A stretch of DNA of 64,000 nt from Nonomuraea jabiensis (GCF_014204795.1 NZ_JACHMB010000001.1:5902501-5966500), one strand, 5' to 3'. Positions 42,793 through 51,675 are shown, numbered from the stretch's first letter. Notes: generated by a model not told the origin, from the letters alone. Made by a program: numbers and translations.

Positions 42793-43758
42793 ATGCGTAA
42801 ATCTTCCGCTGCTGTCGCCGCGCTGATGGCGGCCCTGGTCGCCGGCACCGTCACTCCCGCCTCGGCCGATGCCCAGGAGAGCCGCGGCCCGTCTCTCAGC
42901 TTCGCCCTGCTGGGCGACACTCCGTACGGCGCCGACCAGCGAGCGGCGTTCCCCGCGCTGGTCGACGCGGTGAACGCCGACCCGGACGTCCGCTTCGTCC
43001 TGCACGCCGGTGACGTCAAGGACGGCGGGTCCACCTGTGACGACGCGCGCTTCGCCGACCTGGCCAAGCTGTTCGGCACCTTCGACGACCCGTTCGTGCT
43101 GACCCCCGGCGACAACGAGTGGACCGACTGCCACCGCACCGCCGCGGGGGGCTACGTGCCCACAGAGCGGCTCGAGGCGGTCCGCACGTTCTTCTACCCG
43201 AAGGCCGGTCACACGCTCGGCCGCAACCCGATGGGCGTGCGGACCCAGGCGTCCGACAGCCGGCACGGCGCCTACAAGGAGAACGTGCTGTTCCGCCGCC
43301 AGGGCGTCGTGTTCGCGACCGTGCACGTGGTCGGCAGCGAGAACGACCTGGCGCCGTGGTCCCAACTGCCGGGCGGTGACCGTCCCGACCTGCGACTGGC
43401 CGAGTTCACCGCGCGCAAGGCGGCGGCCCTGGACTGGATCGACACCGCTTTCGACACCGCACGGCAGACGAACGCGCCCGGCGTGCTGCTCCTGATGCAG
43501 GCCGAGCCGACCGACACTCCGGGGTTCTCCGAGATCCGCGCCCGGATCACCGACCGTGCCAAGGCATACGGCAAGCCCGTGCTGCTCGTGCACGGTGACG
43601 AGCACGTGTACGAGGTGGAGACCGGCTACGCGGGCGTCCCCAACCTGACGAGGCTGGAGACCTACGGCGTCACGGCGACCCAGTGGCTGCGCGTCACGGT
43701 CGAGCCCCGCTCGCGCGCGGTGTTCTCATGGCGGCCCCAGACGGTGCCCGCCTCCTGA
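42793..43758 (+). CDS. Secreted metallophosphoesterase-like protein
   Basis: This 321-residue protein has a signal peptide (AAVAALMAALVAGTVTPASA) and calcineurin-like motifs: LLGDTPYG, HAGDVKDGG, TPGDNEWTDC and HGDEHVYEVE. These hold the Asp, Asn and His ligands for two metals. It would hydrolyse an extracellular phosphate ester. GGAGA lies eight bases before the ATG at 42793. It is followed by a strong hairpin terminator, so it is a single transcript unrelated to the sulfur island. Confidence 0.88.
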   Translation: MRKSSAAVAALMAALVAGTVTPASADAQESRGPSLSFALLGDTPYGADQRAAFPALVDAVNADPDVRFVLHAGDVKDGGSTCDDARFADLAKLFGTFDDPFVLTPGDNEWTDCHRTAAGGYVPTERLEAVRTFFYPKAGHTLGRNPMGVRTQASDSRHGAYKENVLFRRQGVVFATVHVVGSENDLAPWSQLPGGDRPDLRLAEFTARKAAALDWIDTAFDTARQTNAPGVLLLMQAEPTDTPGFSEIRARITDRAKAYGKPVLLVHGDEHVYEVETGYAGVPNLTRLETYGVTATQWLRVTVEPRSRAVFSWRPQTVPAS

Positions 43759-43767
43759 AAGGCCGCC

Positions 43768-43791
43768 GGCCCGGAGCGCTCGCTCCGGGCC
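43768..43791 (+). terminator. GC hairpin terminator after the metallophosphoesterase
   Basis: GGCCCGGAGCG is followed by CT and the exact complement, an 11-bp stem with the innermost pair likely open. Confidence 0.8.
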
Positions 43792-43864
43792 GATGGCGTC
43801 CAGCTCCAGCGCGTCGAACAGGTGCGGCGGACGCAGGGTCGGTCCATGTCATGTGGAGAGGGCG

Positions 43865-43908
43865 TTGACAGGCATTCATGCATTACCTACCGTTTGGCTA
43901 GGTAATGC
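43865..43908 (+). promoter_or_regulatory. Promoter and dyad operator of the peptide-type ABC operon (box A)
   Basis: TTGACA (43865-43870) and TACCGT (43888-43893) are 17 bp apart. A perfect 10-bp inverted repeat, GCATTACCTA and TAGGTAATGC (43880-43889 and 43899-43908), overlaps the -10. The box ATTACCTACC (43882-43891) is shared with four other sites in this island. Confidence 0.65.
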
Positions 43909-43928
43909 CTCGGCCCCAAGGAATGCGT

Positions 43929-45539
43929 GTGAAGCGACTCAAGGGCATCGCCCCCTTCGTCCTCGTCGTCTCCCTGACCGCCTGCGGCTCTCAGCAGCCC
44001 GCCCAGCAACCCCAGGACACCTCCCTGACCTGGGCCATCGAGACGCAGCCGCTCACCCTGAACCCCCAGCAATGGGGTCAGAACAAGGTCAGGCTGCTCG
44101 TGTTCAACCAGTTCGACGCGCTGCTCTCGCGCCAGAAGGACGGCACGTTCCAGCCCTGGCTGGCCAGGTCGTGGAAGGTGTCGGACGACGGTCTGACGTA
44201 CACGCTGGAACTACGCGATGACGTGACCTTCCACGACGGCACGAAGTTCGACGCGGCGGCCGTCAAGGCGAACCTGGAGCAGTTCCTGGTGCCCGGCTAC
44301 AACCCCGGCATCGCCTCCATCCAGCTCAAGTCCTTCGCCAGGGCCGAGGTGAAGTCGCCGACCACAGTCGAGATCACGCTGAAGGAGCCGGACGCGCTCT
44401 TCCTCGACTTCCTCGCCTCGCCCCTCGCGGGGCAGGTCTCGCCGAAGTCGCTGAAGGCGGCCAAGGACCTCAAGTTCGGCGGGCCCGACCTGGTCGGCAC
44501 CGGGCCGTTCATCCTGGAGTCGTACGTGCGGGGCCAGGAGATCCGCTACCGGCGCAACCCGGACTACAAGTGGCCGCCCGCCGGGGCCGGGCACCAGGGG
44601 CCGGCCTACCTGTCGCGGATCACGTACCGGTTCCTGCCCGAGGCGGCGGTGCGCGTCGGCGCGCTCACCTCGGGGCAGGTGCAGGTCATCGAGGGCGTCC
44701 CGGCCACCGACGCCGCCATGATCAAGCAGGATCCCGGTCTGACGTACCAGACCTCGCTCAACTCGGGAACCTCCTTCTCCTACTACTTCAACACCACCCA
44801 CGCCCCCTTCGACGACCAGCGCGTACGGGAGGCGTTCCGCGAGGCCGTGGACGTGGACGCGGTGCTGAAGGCCGTCTACCAGGGCACCGCCACCAGGGCG
44901 TGGAGCATCGTCACCAAGGGCGGGCCGTTCTACGACGCCTCGCTGGAGGGCACCTTCGGCGGGGACACCGCCAAGGCCAACGCCCTGCTCGACGCGGCCG
45001 GCTGGAAGCAGCGCGACGCCCAGGGCTACCGGGTCAAGGACGGCAGGCGGCTCACCGTGCGCTCGGTCGCCTCGGCGCCGTTCGTCCGCGACCGCCGCGA
45101 CATCCTCGCCCAGGCCATCCAGGCGCAGGTCAAGCAGAGCGCCGGGATCGACTTCCAGGTCAAGATCGTGGACCAGGGAACGGCGCAGAAGGCCTACACC
45201 GAGGGCGAGTACGAGATCTTCGAGAACTCCCGCGGCGACGCCGACGCGGGCGCCGCGCTCAACCTGATCCTGCCGGGCAAGGGGCCGATCAACCGCACCG
45301 GCTTCTCCGACCCCGGCGTGGAGAAGTGGCTGGCCACGGCCGCGGCCTCCGCCTCCCTGGAGGAGCGCAAGGAGCTGTACGCCAAGGTGCAGCAGGCCGT
45401 GGTGAAGGACAAGGCGATCGTGTTCCCGGTCTACGTGCCCGCCGACCAGATCGCGGCGCAGAAGAGCGTCCAGGGCCTGGGCTTCGAGGCCGGCTCCGGC
45501 ACGCCGCGCAGCGCGTACGACGTCCGGATCGGCACATGA
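43929..45539 (+). CDS. ABC transporter binding lipoprotein, family 5 (peptide/nickel type)
   Basis: This 536-residue binding protein has a lipobox SLTAC and the SBP_bac_5 fold: LARSWKVSDDGLTYTLELRDDVTFHDGTKF and YYFNTTHAPFDDQRVREAFREAVD. It would bind oligopeptides, glutathione or similar compounds outside the membrane. The GTG at 43929 is preferred because AAGGA lies six bases upstream; an ATG two codons earlier would touch that site. The stop overlaps the first permease gene. It sits under box A, so the load is likely a sulfur-containing peptide or conjugate. Confidence 0.92.
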   Translation: MKRLKGIAPFVLVVSLTACGSQQPAQQPQDTSLTWAIETQPLTLNPQQWGQNKVRLLVFNQFDALLSRQKDGTFQPWLARSWKVSDDGLTYTLELRDDVTFHDGTKFDAAAVKANLEQFLVPGYNPGIASIQLKSFARAEVKSPTTVEITLKEPDALFLDFLASPLAGQVSPKSLKAAKDLKFGGPDLVGTGPFILESYVRGQEIRYRRNPDYKWPPAGAGHQGPAYLSRITYRFLPEAAVRVGALTSGQVQVIEGVPATDAAMIKQDPGLTYQTSLNSGTSFSYYFNTTHAPFDDQRVREAFREAVDVDAVLKAVYQGTATRAWSIVTKGGPFYDASLEGTFGGDTAKANALLDAAGWKQRDAQGYRVKDGRRLTVRSVASAPFVRDRRDILAQAIQAQVKQSAGIDFQVKIVDQGTAQKAYTEGEYEIFENSRGDADAGAALNLILPGKGPINRTGFSDPGVEKWLATAAASASLEERKELYAKVQQAVVKDKAIVFPVYVPADQIAAQKSVQGLGFEAGSGTPRSAYDVRIGT

Positions 45540-46483
45540 CCGCACGGCCGGCGGCGGCCTGGGGGAGAGGCGTCGTCAGGCGCCTGCTCGCCGGGCTCGC
45601 GGTGCTGTGGGCGGCGGCCAGCGCCTCGTACGTCGCGCTGCTGCTCGCGCCGGGCGACACCATCGACATCCTGGTCGGCGACGGGCCCGACACCCCCGAG
45701 ATCCGGGCGCGGATCGTCGCCGAATGGGGGCTCGACCGGCCGGAGGTCGTCCAGTACGTGTCCTACCTGTGGCGGCTGCTCCACGGTGACCTCGGCCGCT
45801 CGTACCAGCTCCAGCTCGGCGTCGGCGAGATCCTGTCGACCCAGGTGGGCCCGACCCTGCAGCTCACCCTGGCGGCGGCCGCGGTCGGGGTGTCGCTCGC
45901 CGGGATGATCGCCGTCGTGACCGCGGGGCGGGGCCGGTGGCTGCGCGGGGCGGCCTCGGCGGCCGAGCTGGTCTCGGTGTCGGTGCCGCCGTTCCTGATC
46001 GGGCTGGTGCTGCTGGCGGTGTTCTCGTTCACGCTCGGCTGGTTCCCCGTCTCGGGCGCGTCCGGGCCGCAGGCGCTCGTGCTGCCCGCGCTCGCGCTGG
46101 GCCTGCCGATCGCCGGCGTGCTCGGCCAGGTGCTGCGCGGCGGCCTGGAGCGGGCGCTGGAGCAGCCGTTCGCGGTCACGGCCAGGGCCCGCGGGCTGAG
46201 CGAGCCGCGGCTGGTGGCCAGGCACGCGCTCCGGCACGCGCTGATCCCCGCCGTGACGCTGGCCGGCTGGTTCACCGGCACGCTGCTCGGCGGGGCCGTC
46301 ATCACCGAGGTGCTCTTCGGCCGGCCGGGGCTCGGGCAGGTGGCGATGCAGGCCGTCACCGGCCGGGACATGCCGGTGGTGATGGCGGTCGTCCTGCTGT
46401 CGGCCATCGTGTACGTGACCATCAGCACCCTCCTCGACCTGGCCTACCGCGCCATCGACCCCCGGATCGGAGGCCGGCCGTGA
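45536..46483 (+). CDS. ABC transporter permease, DppB type
   Basis: This 315-residue permease has six membrane helices. The first loop contains RARIVAEWGLDRPEVVQYVSYL and LHGDLGRSY, marks of the DppB/GsiC group, and the EAA-like motif is TARARGLSEPRLVARHALRHALIP. The ATG overlaps the binding-protein stop (ATGA), and its own stop overlaps the GTG of the next permease. Confidence 0.94.
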   Translation: MTARPAAAWGRGVVRRLLAGLAVLWAAASASYVALLLAPGDTIDILVGDGPDTPEIRARIVAEWGLDRPEVVQYVSYLWRLLHGDLGRSYQLQLGVGEILSTQVGPTLQLTLAAAAVGVSLAGMIAVVTAGRGRWLRGAASAAELVSVSVPPFLIGLVLLAVFSFTLGWFPVSGASGPQALVLPALALGLPIAGVLGQVLRGGLERALEQPFAVTARARGLSEPRLVARHALRHALIPAVTLAGWFTGTLLGGAVITEVLFGRPGLGQVAMQAVTGRDMPVVMAVVLLSAIVYVTISTLLDLAYRAIDPRIGGRP

Positions 46484-46539
46484 CCTCGTCGCGCTCATTG
46501 CTCGCGCCCGTGACCTCGTCGCGCGCGCTGCTCGCGCCT
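46480..46539. repeat. 30-bp tandem duplication over the DppC-type start codon
   Basis: Copies at 46480-46509 and 46510-46539 differ at only a few bases and duplicate the GTG start and ten codons. Confidence 0.85.
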
Positions 46540-47316
46540 GCGGCGTTCCTCGTGCTGCTGGTGGTGGCGGTGGCCGCCCCCGGGCTGCTGACCGGCGTGG
46601 ACCCGCTGGCGGCCGACCCGATGAGCGCGCTCGCGCCGCCCGGCGGCGCGCACTGGTTCGGCAGCGACCACCTCGGCCGCGACGTGCTGGCCAGGGTCGT
46701 GCACGGAGCCCGCCACTCGCTCAGCATCGGCGTCACCGCGACCGCCCTGGCGGTGGCCGCCGGGGTGCTGCTCGGCCTGGCCGCCGGGCTGTCGCCGAAG
46801 TGGCTGGACGAGGCGCTGGCCAGGTCGTTCGACGTCCTGTCCACCCTGCCGGAGCTGCTGCTGGCCCTGCTCGTCATCGCCGTCACCGGCCCCGGCACGG
46901 GCAACGTCATCGTCGCCATCGCGGTCGCCCAGGTCCCCAACTACGCCCGCGTCATCCGCGCCCAGACCTTCGTCGTGCGCCACGCCGGATACGTCGAGCA
47001 GGCCGTCACGTTCGGCCGCTCCAGGGCCGCGATCACGGCCGGGCACGTGCTGCCGAACGTGCTCGGGCCGATCCCCGTCCTGGCCACCATCGGGCTCGGC
47101 CAGGCCGTCATCGCGGCCTCCGGGCTCAGCTTCCTCGGCATGGGCCCGCAGCCCCCGGCCGCCGAATGGGGCGCGATGCTCTCCGAGGCCCGCAACTACC
47201 TGCGGGTCGCCTGGTGGGAGGCGCTGTTCCCGGGCGTCGCCATCACGCTGACCGTGGTCAGCCTCACCGTCGTCGGCCGCCGGCTCCAACGCCGCTTCGA
47301 GGGGAGAACCCCATGA
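46480..47316 (+). CDS. ABC transporter permease, DppC type
   Basis: This 278-residue permease pairs with the DppB-type protein. HWFGSDHLGRDVLARVVHGAR is the family signature, and the coupling loop reads EQAVTFGRSRAAITAGHVLPN. The GTG at 46480 is in a GTGA overlap. The first 60 bases are a near-perfect tandem repeat of 30 bp, so VTSSRSLLAP is followed by VTSSRALLAP and a second GTG at 46510 could also serve as start. Confidence 0.93.
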   Translation: MTSSRSLLAPVTSSRALLAPAAFLVLLVVAVAAPGLLTGVDPLAADPMSALAPPGGAHWFGSDHLGRDVLARVVHGARHSLSIGVTATALAVAAGVLLGLAAGLSPKWLDEALARSFDVLSTLPELLLALLVIAVTGPGTGNVIVAIAVAQVPNYARVIRAQTFVVRHAGYVEQAVTFGRSRAAITAGHVLPNVLGPIPVLATIGLGQAVIAASGLSFLGMGPQPPAAEWGAMLSEARNYLRVAWWEALFPGVAITLTVVSLTVVGRRLQRRFEGRTP

Positions 47317-48920
47317 CCACCTATGTCTCCCCTCCGGCGCTCGCCACCCTCGTCACCGTGGAGGACCTGCGCGTGAGCTTCGGCGGGACCGAGGTCGTGC
47401 GCGGCGTCTCCTTGTCGCTCGCCCCCGGCGAGTGCGTGGCCGTCGTCGGCGAGTCCGGGTCCGGCAAGAGCGTCACGGCCCGCACGCTGCTCGGCCTGGC
47501 CGGGCCGGGCGCCACCGTGCGGGCCGCCGCGTTCAGCGTCGGCGGCCAGGACGCGCTCGGCTTCGGACCGGCGCGGTGGCGCCGGTTGCGCGGCGGGTTC
47601 GCCGGGCTGGTGCTGCAGGACGCGCTGGTCTCCCTCGACCCGCTGCGTACCGTGGGGGCCGAGATCGGCGAGGTGCTGGCCGTCCACGACGTCGTCCCGA
47701 GGGCCCGGCGCCGCGACAGGACGCTCGAACTCCTCGACGCGGTCGGCGTGCCCGATCCGCCGCTGCGCGTCGGGCAGCACCCGCACCAGCTCTCCGGCGG
47801 GCTGCGGCAGCGGGTGCTGATCGCCTCGGCCATCGCGGCCGGGCCGGAGCTGATCATCGCCGACGAGCCGACCACCGCGCTCGACGTCACCGTGCAGGCC
47901 CAGATCCTGCGGCTGCTGGCCGAGCGCCGGGCGGCCGGCTGCGCGCTGCTGCTGATCAGCCACGACCTGGCCGTCGTCGCCTCGATCGCCGACCGCATCC
48001 TCGTCATGAAGGACGGCCGCGTCGTCGAGGAGGGTCCCACGGGGAGCGTGCTGTCGGCGCCCTCGCACGACTACACCCGCTCGCTGCTGGCCGCCGTCCC
48101 GTCGGCCGCCTCCCGGGGCACCCGCCTGTCCGCCGTGCCGCCGGGCTCGCCGCTGCCGCGGCGCACGCCGAACCCGTCGGCGCCGGTGCTCACCGGCACC
48201 GGCCTGTCCAGGTCGTACGGGCCGCGCCGGGTCGTCGACGACGTCTCGTTCACCCTGTGCGAGGGCGAGACGCTGGGCGTCGTCGGCGAGTCGGGCTCGG
48301 GCAAGACCACCCTGGCCCGCCTGGCCCTCGGCCTGCTCGAACCCGACGCGGGCCGGGTCGCCCTGCACGGCCGCCAGTGGAGCCACGTGCCCGAACGCCG
48401 GCGCCGCCCGCTCCGCCGCCGGATCCAGCTCATCTCCCAGAACCCGCTCGACTCCTTCGACCCCCGCCACACCGTCGGCCGCCTGGTCGCCGAGCCGCTC
48501 GACCTGCCGAAGGCCGAGCGCCGGGCGCGGGTGCTCGACCTGCTCGAACGCGTCGGCCTGCCGCCCGGCGTCGCCGGCCGCCACCCGCGCGAGCTGTCGG
48601 GCGGCCAGCGGCAGCGCGTCGCCATCGCCAGGGCCCTCGGCCCCCGCCCCGACGTGCTGGTCTGCGACGAGCCGGTCTCCGCGCTCGACGTCTCGATCCA
48701 GGCCCAGGTGCTCGACCTGCTGGCCGAGATCCAGGCCGAGTACGGTACCGCCATGCTGTTCATCAGCCACGACCTCGGCGTGGTGCACCACGTCAGCGAC
48801 CGGGTCCTGGTCATGAAGGACGGCCGGGTGGTCGAGGAGGGAGACGTGACGGAGGTGTTCACCCGGCCCCGGCACCCGTACACGCGGGAACTGGTCGCGG
48901 CGGTTCCCCGGCTTACCTGA
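47313..48920 (+). CDS. Fused ABC transporter ATPase (DppD-DppF type)
   Basis: This 535-residue protein joins two ATPase domains that are usually separate. Both have Walker A (GESGSGKSV and GESGSGKTT), signatures (LSGGLRQR and LSGGQRQR) and Walker B (IIADEPTTALD and LVCDEPVSALD). The linker near 265-290 is Pro/Arg-rich. GGGGAGA precedes the ATG, which overlaps the permease stop. It completes the importer encoded from 43929. The peptide/nickel-type C-terminal tail (RHPYTRELVAAVP) supports the family. Confidence 0.94.
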   Translation: MTTYVSPPALATLVTVEDLRVSFGGTEVVRGVSLSLAPGECVAVVGESGSGKSVTARTLLGLAGPGATVRAAAFSVGGQDALGFGPARWRRLRGGFAGLVLQDALVSLDPLRTVGAEIGEVLAVHDVVPRARRRDRTLELLDAVGVPDPPLRVGQHPHQLSGGLRQRVLIASAIAAGPELIIADEPTTALDVTVQAQILRLLAERRAAGCALLLISHDLAVVASIADRILVMKDGRVVEEGPTGSVLSAPSHDYTRSLLAAVPSAASRGTRLSAVPPGSPLPRRTPNPSAPVLTGTGLSRSYGPRRVVDDVSFTLCEGETLGVVGESGSGKTTLARLALGLLEPDAGRVALHGRQWSHVPERRRRPLRRRIQLISQNPLDSFDPRHTVGRLVAEPLDLPKAERRARVLDLLERVGLPPGVAGRHPRELSGGQRQRVAIARALGPRPDVLVCDEPVSALDVSIQAQVLDLLAEIQAEYGTAMLFISHDLGVVHHVSDRVLVMKDGRVVEEGDVTEVFTRPRHPYTRELVAAVPRLT

Positions 48921-48930
48921 ATTTCCTACC
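48921..48930 (+). promoter_or_regulatory. Box B upstream of the LanC-like gene
   Basis: ATTTCCTACC matches the sulfur-island box. It lies just after the stop codon of the ATPase gene and 23 bp before the GTG at 48953. TACCAA within it may serve as a -10, with only a poor -35 (TTCCCC). Confidence 0.5.
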
Positions 48931-48952
48931 AAATGTGTGGGATACTGGACGG

Positions 48953-50284
48953 GTGAGTCTGGACAGGATCCGCGCATCGAGCGCCCGAGCCGATTCCCCG
49001 CTGACCGCCGCCATCCTGGCGGGGCGATGGATCAGATCCGCCGCGGCCGACGACCAGTACGGAAGGCGCTGGCTGGCCAATCCCGATCCGCACGGCGGGT
49101 CGGCGGTCACCTCCGAGCCCTGGTCCCTCTACTCGGGGGCGGCGGGCGTCGTGCTGTTCTTCCTCGAACTGGCCGCGGCCACCGGCCACGAGGCGTACCT
49201 GGAGGACGCCAGGCAGGGGGCCCGCAGGCTCGCCGCCACCTGGCGCGAGAAGCAGGACGACCTCTCCCTCTACCACGGCCTGACCGGCACGATGGTCGCG
49301 CTCATGGAGGCGGGCTGGGTGCTCGGCGAGGGCGCGTTCGAGGCCGAGGCCGCCGCCATCGCCGACGTGATCGTCCGCCGGGGACGGGAGTCCGAGGGCG
49401 GCGTCGGGTGGTCGCGGGATCCCGCGCAGCGCGGCGAGGGTGGCGTCATCCTCGGGCTGCTGCGGGCCGCCGCCCACCTCGGCGTGCCCGCGTACGAGGA
49501 GGCGGCCGTCGAGGCCGGCCTGCGCATCGCCCGGCTGCCCGTCCCCGGGCACCGGTTCGGCGACTGCGCCGACCTGCCCGTGGACGCCGTCACGCCCGGC
49601 TTCCTCGCCGGCACGGCCGGGACCGCGTTCCTGCTGGCCCGCCTGTACGGGGTGACCGGCGACGAGCGCTTCCTGTTCGCCGCGCGCAGCGGCGCGGCCT
49701 TCGTCCGCGAGATCAGCGTCGTGTCCGGCGGCTGCGCGGTCGTGCCGCACCACGTGCCGCACGCCAGGGAGCTGCACTACCTGGGCTTCTGCTCCGGCTC
49801 GGCGGGCGTGGCCAGGATGTTCTACGAGCTGTACCGGGTGGGGGGCGACCCCGGCGACCTGGAGTGGGTGGAGCGGCTGGCCAAGGGCATCGTCAAGAGC
49901 GGCGTGCCGCGCCGCCGTACCGAGGGCTACTGGAACGTGGCCTGCCAGTGCTGCGGGACGGCCGGGCTCATCGAGTTCTTCGTGGGGCTGTGGGCGGCGA
50001 CGGGGGAGGAGTCCCACCTGGAGTACGCCCGCGGCCTCGCCACCGACCTGATCGGCCGGGCCACCGACCATGACGGGCGCGGCTACCGCTGGTACCAGGC
50101 GTACCGGCGGCTGCGGCCGGGCGAGGTGACGGCCGACACCGGCTACATGGTCGGCGCGGCCGGCATCGGCGCCGCCCTCCTCCACCTCGACGCCGCAGGT
50201 CAGGCCGACCGCCCGCGCCGCGTCATCCTGCTGCCCGACAACCCGTTCCCCGCGATCCCGTTGCCTGGTTCCGTGCTCCGTTGA
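48953..50284 (+). CDS. LanC-like protein
   Basis: This 443-residue protein is an (alpha/alpha) toroid of the lanthionine synthetase C type. Glycine motifs recur as YSGAAGVVLFF, YHGLTGTMVAL, FLAGTAGTAFLL, FCSGSAGVARM and CCGTAGLIEFF. Zinc ligands would be the Cys of FCSG and the second Cys of CQCCG; the usual Cys-His pair reads Cys-Cys here. No lantibiotic precursor or dehydratase gene is nearby. LanC proteins add or act on thiols, so a role in the sulfur chemistry of imported compounds is possible, but this is inference. The GTG at 48953 has a short leader of about 13 bases. Confidence 0.82.
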   Translation: MSLDRIRASSARADSPLTAAILAGRWIRSAAADDQYGRRWLANPDPHGGSAVTSEPWSLYSGAAGVVLFFLELAAATGHEAYLEDARQGARRLAATWREKQDDLSLYHGLTGTMVALMEAGWVLGEGAFEAEAAAIADVIVRRGRESEGGVGWSRDPAQRGEGGVILGLLRAAAHLGVPAYEEAAVEAGLRIARLPVPGHRFGDCADLPVDAVTPGFLAGTAGTAFLLARLYGVTGDERFLFAARSGAAFVREISVVSGGCAVVPHHVPHARELHYLGFCSGSAGVARMFYELYRVGGDPGDLEWVERLAKGIVKSGVPRRRTEGYWNVACQCCGTAGLIEFFVGLWAATGEESHLEYARGLATDLIGRATDHDGRGYRWYQAYRRLRPGEVTADTGYMVGAAGIGAALLHLDAAGQADRPRRVILLPDNPFPAIPLPGSVLR

Positions 50285-50321
50285 CAGTGATACCCAATTT
50301 TCCTACTGTTTAACTGGGTAT
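50281..50321 (+). promoter_or_regulatory. Promoter and dyad (box C) of the monooxygenase operon
   Basis: TTGACA (50281-50286) and TACTGT (50304-50309) are 17 bp apart. The box TTTTCCTACT (50298-50307) overlaps the -10, and ATACCCA/TGGGTAT (50290-50296, 50315-50321) forms an outer dyad. Over 26 bases it shares about 19 with box A. Confidence 0.65.
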
Positions 50322-50338
50322 TGACCAAGGAGCACGTT

Positions 50339-50356
50339 ATGACTGGTTCCGCATGA
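50339..50356 (+). CDS. Five-codon upstream ORF coupled to the first monooxygenase
   Basis: AAGGAG (50327-50332) lies six bases before an ATG that encodes MTGSA and ends at TGA 50354-50356. That stop overlaps the ATG of the monooxygenase gene at 50353 (ATGA). The only good ribosome site thus serves this short ORF, and the enzyme gene would be read by re-initiation. Confidence 0.5.
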   Translation: MTGSA

Positions 50357-51675
50357 AGCAGGTCCACCTGGCCGCGCACTTCCCCGGCGTCAACAACACC
50401 ACCGTCTGGGCCGACCCCCGCTCCCGCAGCCAGATCGACTTCCAGTCGTTCGTCGACCTGGCCCGCACCGCGGAGCGGGGCAAGTTCGACTTCTTCTTCC
50501 TGGCCGAGGGTCTGCGGCTGCGCGAGCTGAAGGGCCGCATCCACGACCTGGACGTGGTCGGCCGCCCCGAGTCGCTCACCGTGCTGGCCGCGCTCGCCGC
50601 CGTCACCGAGCGCCTCGGGCTGGCCGCCACCGTCAACGCCACCTTCAACGAGCCGTACGAGCTGGCCAGGCGGCTGGCCACGCTCGACCACCTCAGCGCG
50701 GGCCGGGCGGCCTGGAACGTGGTCACCACCTCCGACGCCTTCACCGGCGAGAACTTCCGCCGCGGCGGCTACCTGGACCGTTCCGAGCGCTACACGCGGG
50801 CCGAGGAGTTCGTCCGGCTGTCGCGCGAGCTGTGGGACTCCTGGCGGCCCGACGCCGTGCTCGCCGACCAGGAGAGCGGGCGGTTCCTGCGGCCCGGGTC
50901 CGTCTCGGCGGTCAGCCACCGGGGGCGCCACTTCACCGTCGAGGGGCGCTTCAACGTCCCGCGCAGCCCGCAGGGCCACCCCGTGATCATCCAGGCGGGG
51001 GACTCCGACGAGGGCAGGGAGTTCGCCGCGGCCAACGCCGACGTCATCTTCAGCCGCCACGGCACGCTGGAGGAGGGCCGGGCCTTCTACGCCGACGTCA
51101 AACGCCGGCTGGCCGCCTACGGGCGGGAGCCGCACCAGCTCAAGATCATGCCGGCGGCGACGTTCGCGCTCGGCGACACCGACGCCGAGGCGGCCGAGCG
51201 CGCCGCCGAGATCCGCCGCCAGCAGGTGGGGCCGCAGACCGCGATCGCCTTCCTTGAGCAGATCTGGGGCCGGGACATGTCCGCCTACGACCCCGAAGGA
51301 CCGCTGCCCGACGTGGAGCCCGCCGTCGAGCAGGGCGTCTCCCAGGGCCGGGTCCAGGTGGCCGACCGGGTCGCCGTGGCGGCGCGCTGGCGGGCCGTGG
51401 CCGAGGAGAAGGAGCTGAGCATCCGCGAGCTGGTGATCCACATGACCGGGCGGCAGTCGTTCGTGGGCTCGCCCGCGACCGTGGCCGCGCAGATCGAGGA
51501 GTTCGTGCGCACGGACGCCGCCGACGGGTTCATCCTGGTCCCGCACCTCACGCCGGGCGGGCTGGACGACTTCGTGGCCGAGGTGGTGCCGCTGCTGCAG
51601 GAACGCGGCGTGTTCCGTACCGACTACGAGGGCGCCACGCTCCGCGACCACCTCGGGCTGGGGGACGCGGCATGA
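50353..51675 (+). CDS. LLM-class flavin monooxygenase (NtaA/SnaA/DszA type)
   Basis: This 440-residue TIM-barrel protein uses reduced FMN and O2. LARTAERGKFDFFFLAEGL, GLAATVNATFNEPYELARRLATLDHLSAGR and WNVVTTSD are family marks of the NtaA/DszA branch, which cleaves C-S or C-N bonds of sulfones, nitrilotriacetate or similar substrates. It is the first of four consecutive monooxygenase genes with overlapping ends (ATGA at 51672). Translation probably depends on the short upstream ORF. Reduced flavin would come from the reductases at 59212 and 59733. Confidence 0.92.
   Translation: MKQVHLAAHFPGVNNTTVWADPRSRSQIDFQSFVDLARTAERGKFDFFFLAEGLRLRELKGRIHDLDVVGRPESLTVLAALAAVTERLGLAATVNATFNEPYELARRLATLDHLSAGRAAWNVVTTSDAFTGENFRRGGYLDRSERYTRAEEFVRLSRELWDSWRPDAVLADQESGRFLRPGSVSAVSHRGRHFTVEGRFNVPRSPQGHPVIIQAGDSDEGREFAAANADVIFSRHGTLEEGRAFYADVKRRLAAYGREPHQLKIMPAATFALGDTDAEAAERAAEIRRQQVGPQTAIAFLEQIWGRDMSAYDPEGPLPDVEPAVEQGVSQGRVQVADRVAVAARWRAVAEEKELSIRELVIHMTGRQSFVGSPATVAAQIEEFVRTDAADGFILVPHLTPGGLDDFVAEVVPLLQERGVFRTDYEGATLRDHLGLGDAA

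Noticed and set aside
43879..43902. Short ORF MHYLPFG before the peptide-type transporter
   Set aside because: It overlaps the -10 element and lies upstream of the expected transcript start, so it would not be translated.
48953..50284. Lanthipeptide biosynthetic cluster
   Set aside because: Only a LanC-like gene is present. No precursor peptide, dehydratase, protease or dedicated exporter was seen.
50287..50352. S-box or other riboswitch before the monooxygenase operon
   Set aside because: The leader is too short and lacks the conserved helices; the dyads fit a protein operator better.
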